NCBI GenBank assembly: GCA_029865515.1
Contig: JAOUGQ010000055.1
Coordinates: 1 to 14,393, forward strand
Reading direction: 5' to 3'
Origin: Nitrospirota bacterium
GTDB taxonomy: Bacteria > Nitrospirota > Nitrospiria > Nitrospirales > UBA8639
Length of the DNA stretch: 14,393 bases
In this document: piece by piece, positions 13,915 to 14,393 of the stretch
How positions within the stretch are numbered: position 1 is the first letter of the stretch
Layout: each line of letters starts with the position of its first letter
Program-made: the position numbers and the translations under genes
The notes under the pieces: model-generated
The model's database searches: none
What the model saw: only the letters and a program-made list of their open reading frames with translations
Told to the model about the DNA's origin: nothing

Positions 13915-14393
13915 ACACCCTTCTCCCTCGCATTTCTGAATGGTCCTGGTTCTCCGAGGAGAAGCAGCTTAATTTCAACGGGCATTTACTGGCCGTAGGG
14001 GAACATCGAATATTAGTCGACCCACCTCCGATGAGCGCCAGTGATATGAGTTTTTTGCGGCATGGAGGATCTCCTGACTATATTATTTTGACCAATCGGG
14101 ACCATGAACGGGAGGCGGCTCATCTTCGTGAAGAATTCCACTGCCAGGTGATGGCACCGGAATTGGATGCCAACGACATGACTCTCTCCGTTGATAAAAC
14201 ATTCAAGGATGGGGAGTTGCTTCCAGGTGGCATTTGGGTTATTCAGCTTTTACATCAAAAATCTCCAGGAGAGAGTGCCCTATTCTTGCAACAAGGCAAA
14301 GGGGTACTCCTTGTGGGAGATGCAGTGATCGGCCATCCCCCCGGGACACTTCGACTTCTGCCTCCCGAGAAATATTCAAACCTCGCTCAAGCC
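13911..14393 (+). CDS. MBL-fold-like protein with altered metal motif, 3' end beyond window
   Basis: Open from ATG 13911 to the right edge: 161 codons without a stop. The layout resembles a metallo-beta-lactamase-fold hydrolase: LAVGEHRILVDPPPM (27-41) as the first strands, IILTNRDHERE (58-68) where the HxHxDH motif normally sits, LLHQKSPGESALFL (113-126) in place of the usual PGHTPGS-type histidine segment, and GVLLVGDAVIG (131-141) carrying the GD that supplies the bridging Asp137. The histidines of the first motif are largely replaced (Asn62, Asp64, Glu66), so a normal two-metal site is unlikely. It may be a noncatalytic or modified-site relative. Start overlaps the preceding gene by ATGA. 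Family assignment is moderate. Confidence 0.65.
   Translation, partial: MNTLLPRISEWSWFSEEKQLNFNGHLLAVGEHRILVDPPPMSASDMSFLRHGGSPDYIILTNRDHEREAAHLREEFHCQVMAPELDANDMTLSVDKTFKDGELLPGGIWVIQLLHQKSPGESALFLQQGKGVLLVGDAVIGHPPGTLRLLPPEKYSNLAQA

Overview
The window reads as ordinary chromosomal DNA from a Gram-negative-type bacterium. It contains an RpoH-type heat-shock sigma factor, GroES, a NarK-type nitrate/nitrite carrier, a RibBA-RibH-NusB block, and a purine block in the Bacillus-like order purB-C-S-Q-L-F. The combination of a nitrate/nitrite carrier, separate PurS/PurQ/small-PurL proteins, RpoH and roughly balanced base composition would suit Nitrospirota (for example a Nitrospira relative). That placement is inference from gene content; no ribosomal RNA or other decisive marker is present.

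Left arm (1-1531, minus strand): rpoH is followed by groES, which runs off the left edge. Between them lie a weak terminator-like hairpin and then a promoter-like sequence that resembles the sigma-32 consensus, with the same spacing as I recall for the E. coli groE promoter. The sigma factor therefore sits directly upstream of a gene it may itself control. A short divergent region (1532-1784) carries good sigma-70-like promoters facing both ways, one for rpoH and one for the rightward genes.

Middle (1785-12956, plus strand): a NarK-family transporter, ribBA, ribH, nusB, purB, purC, purS, purQ, a small DUF433 protein, purL and purF. Genes are tightly spaced, with ATGA overlaps at ribH/nusB and purB/purC, so much of this is probably one or a few transcripts. 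RibBA and RibH lead to riboflavin. PurF makes the first committed purine intermediate, PurL with PurQ and PurS makes FGAM, PurC makes SAICAR, and PurB acts twice. Both pathways draw on GTP/purines or PRPP. The DUF433 gene between purQ and purL is the foreign-looking element: this family is usually seen in toxin-antitoxin pairs, but no toxin partner is visible.

Right arm (12957-14393, plus strand): behind a candidate promoter lie an exported thioredoxin-like protein with a CEPC motif, an unrecognised 79-residue protein, and a metallo-beta-lactamase-fold-like protein. The last overlaps the 79-residue gene by ATGA, lacks the usual metal-binding histidine motif, and is cut by the right edge.

No rRNA, tRNA, CRISPR array, insertion sequence or phage gene was seen. 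I did not find a clearly new multi-gene system. The best leads are the rpoH/groES arrangement, the DUF433 insertion, the altered RibB-domain residue, the purS-purQ hairpin and the terminal MBL-like pair.
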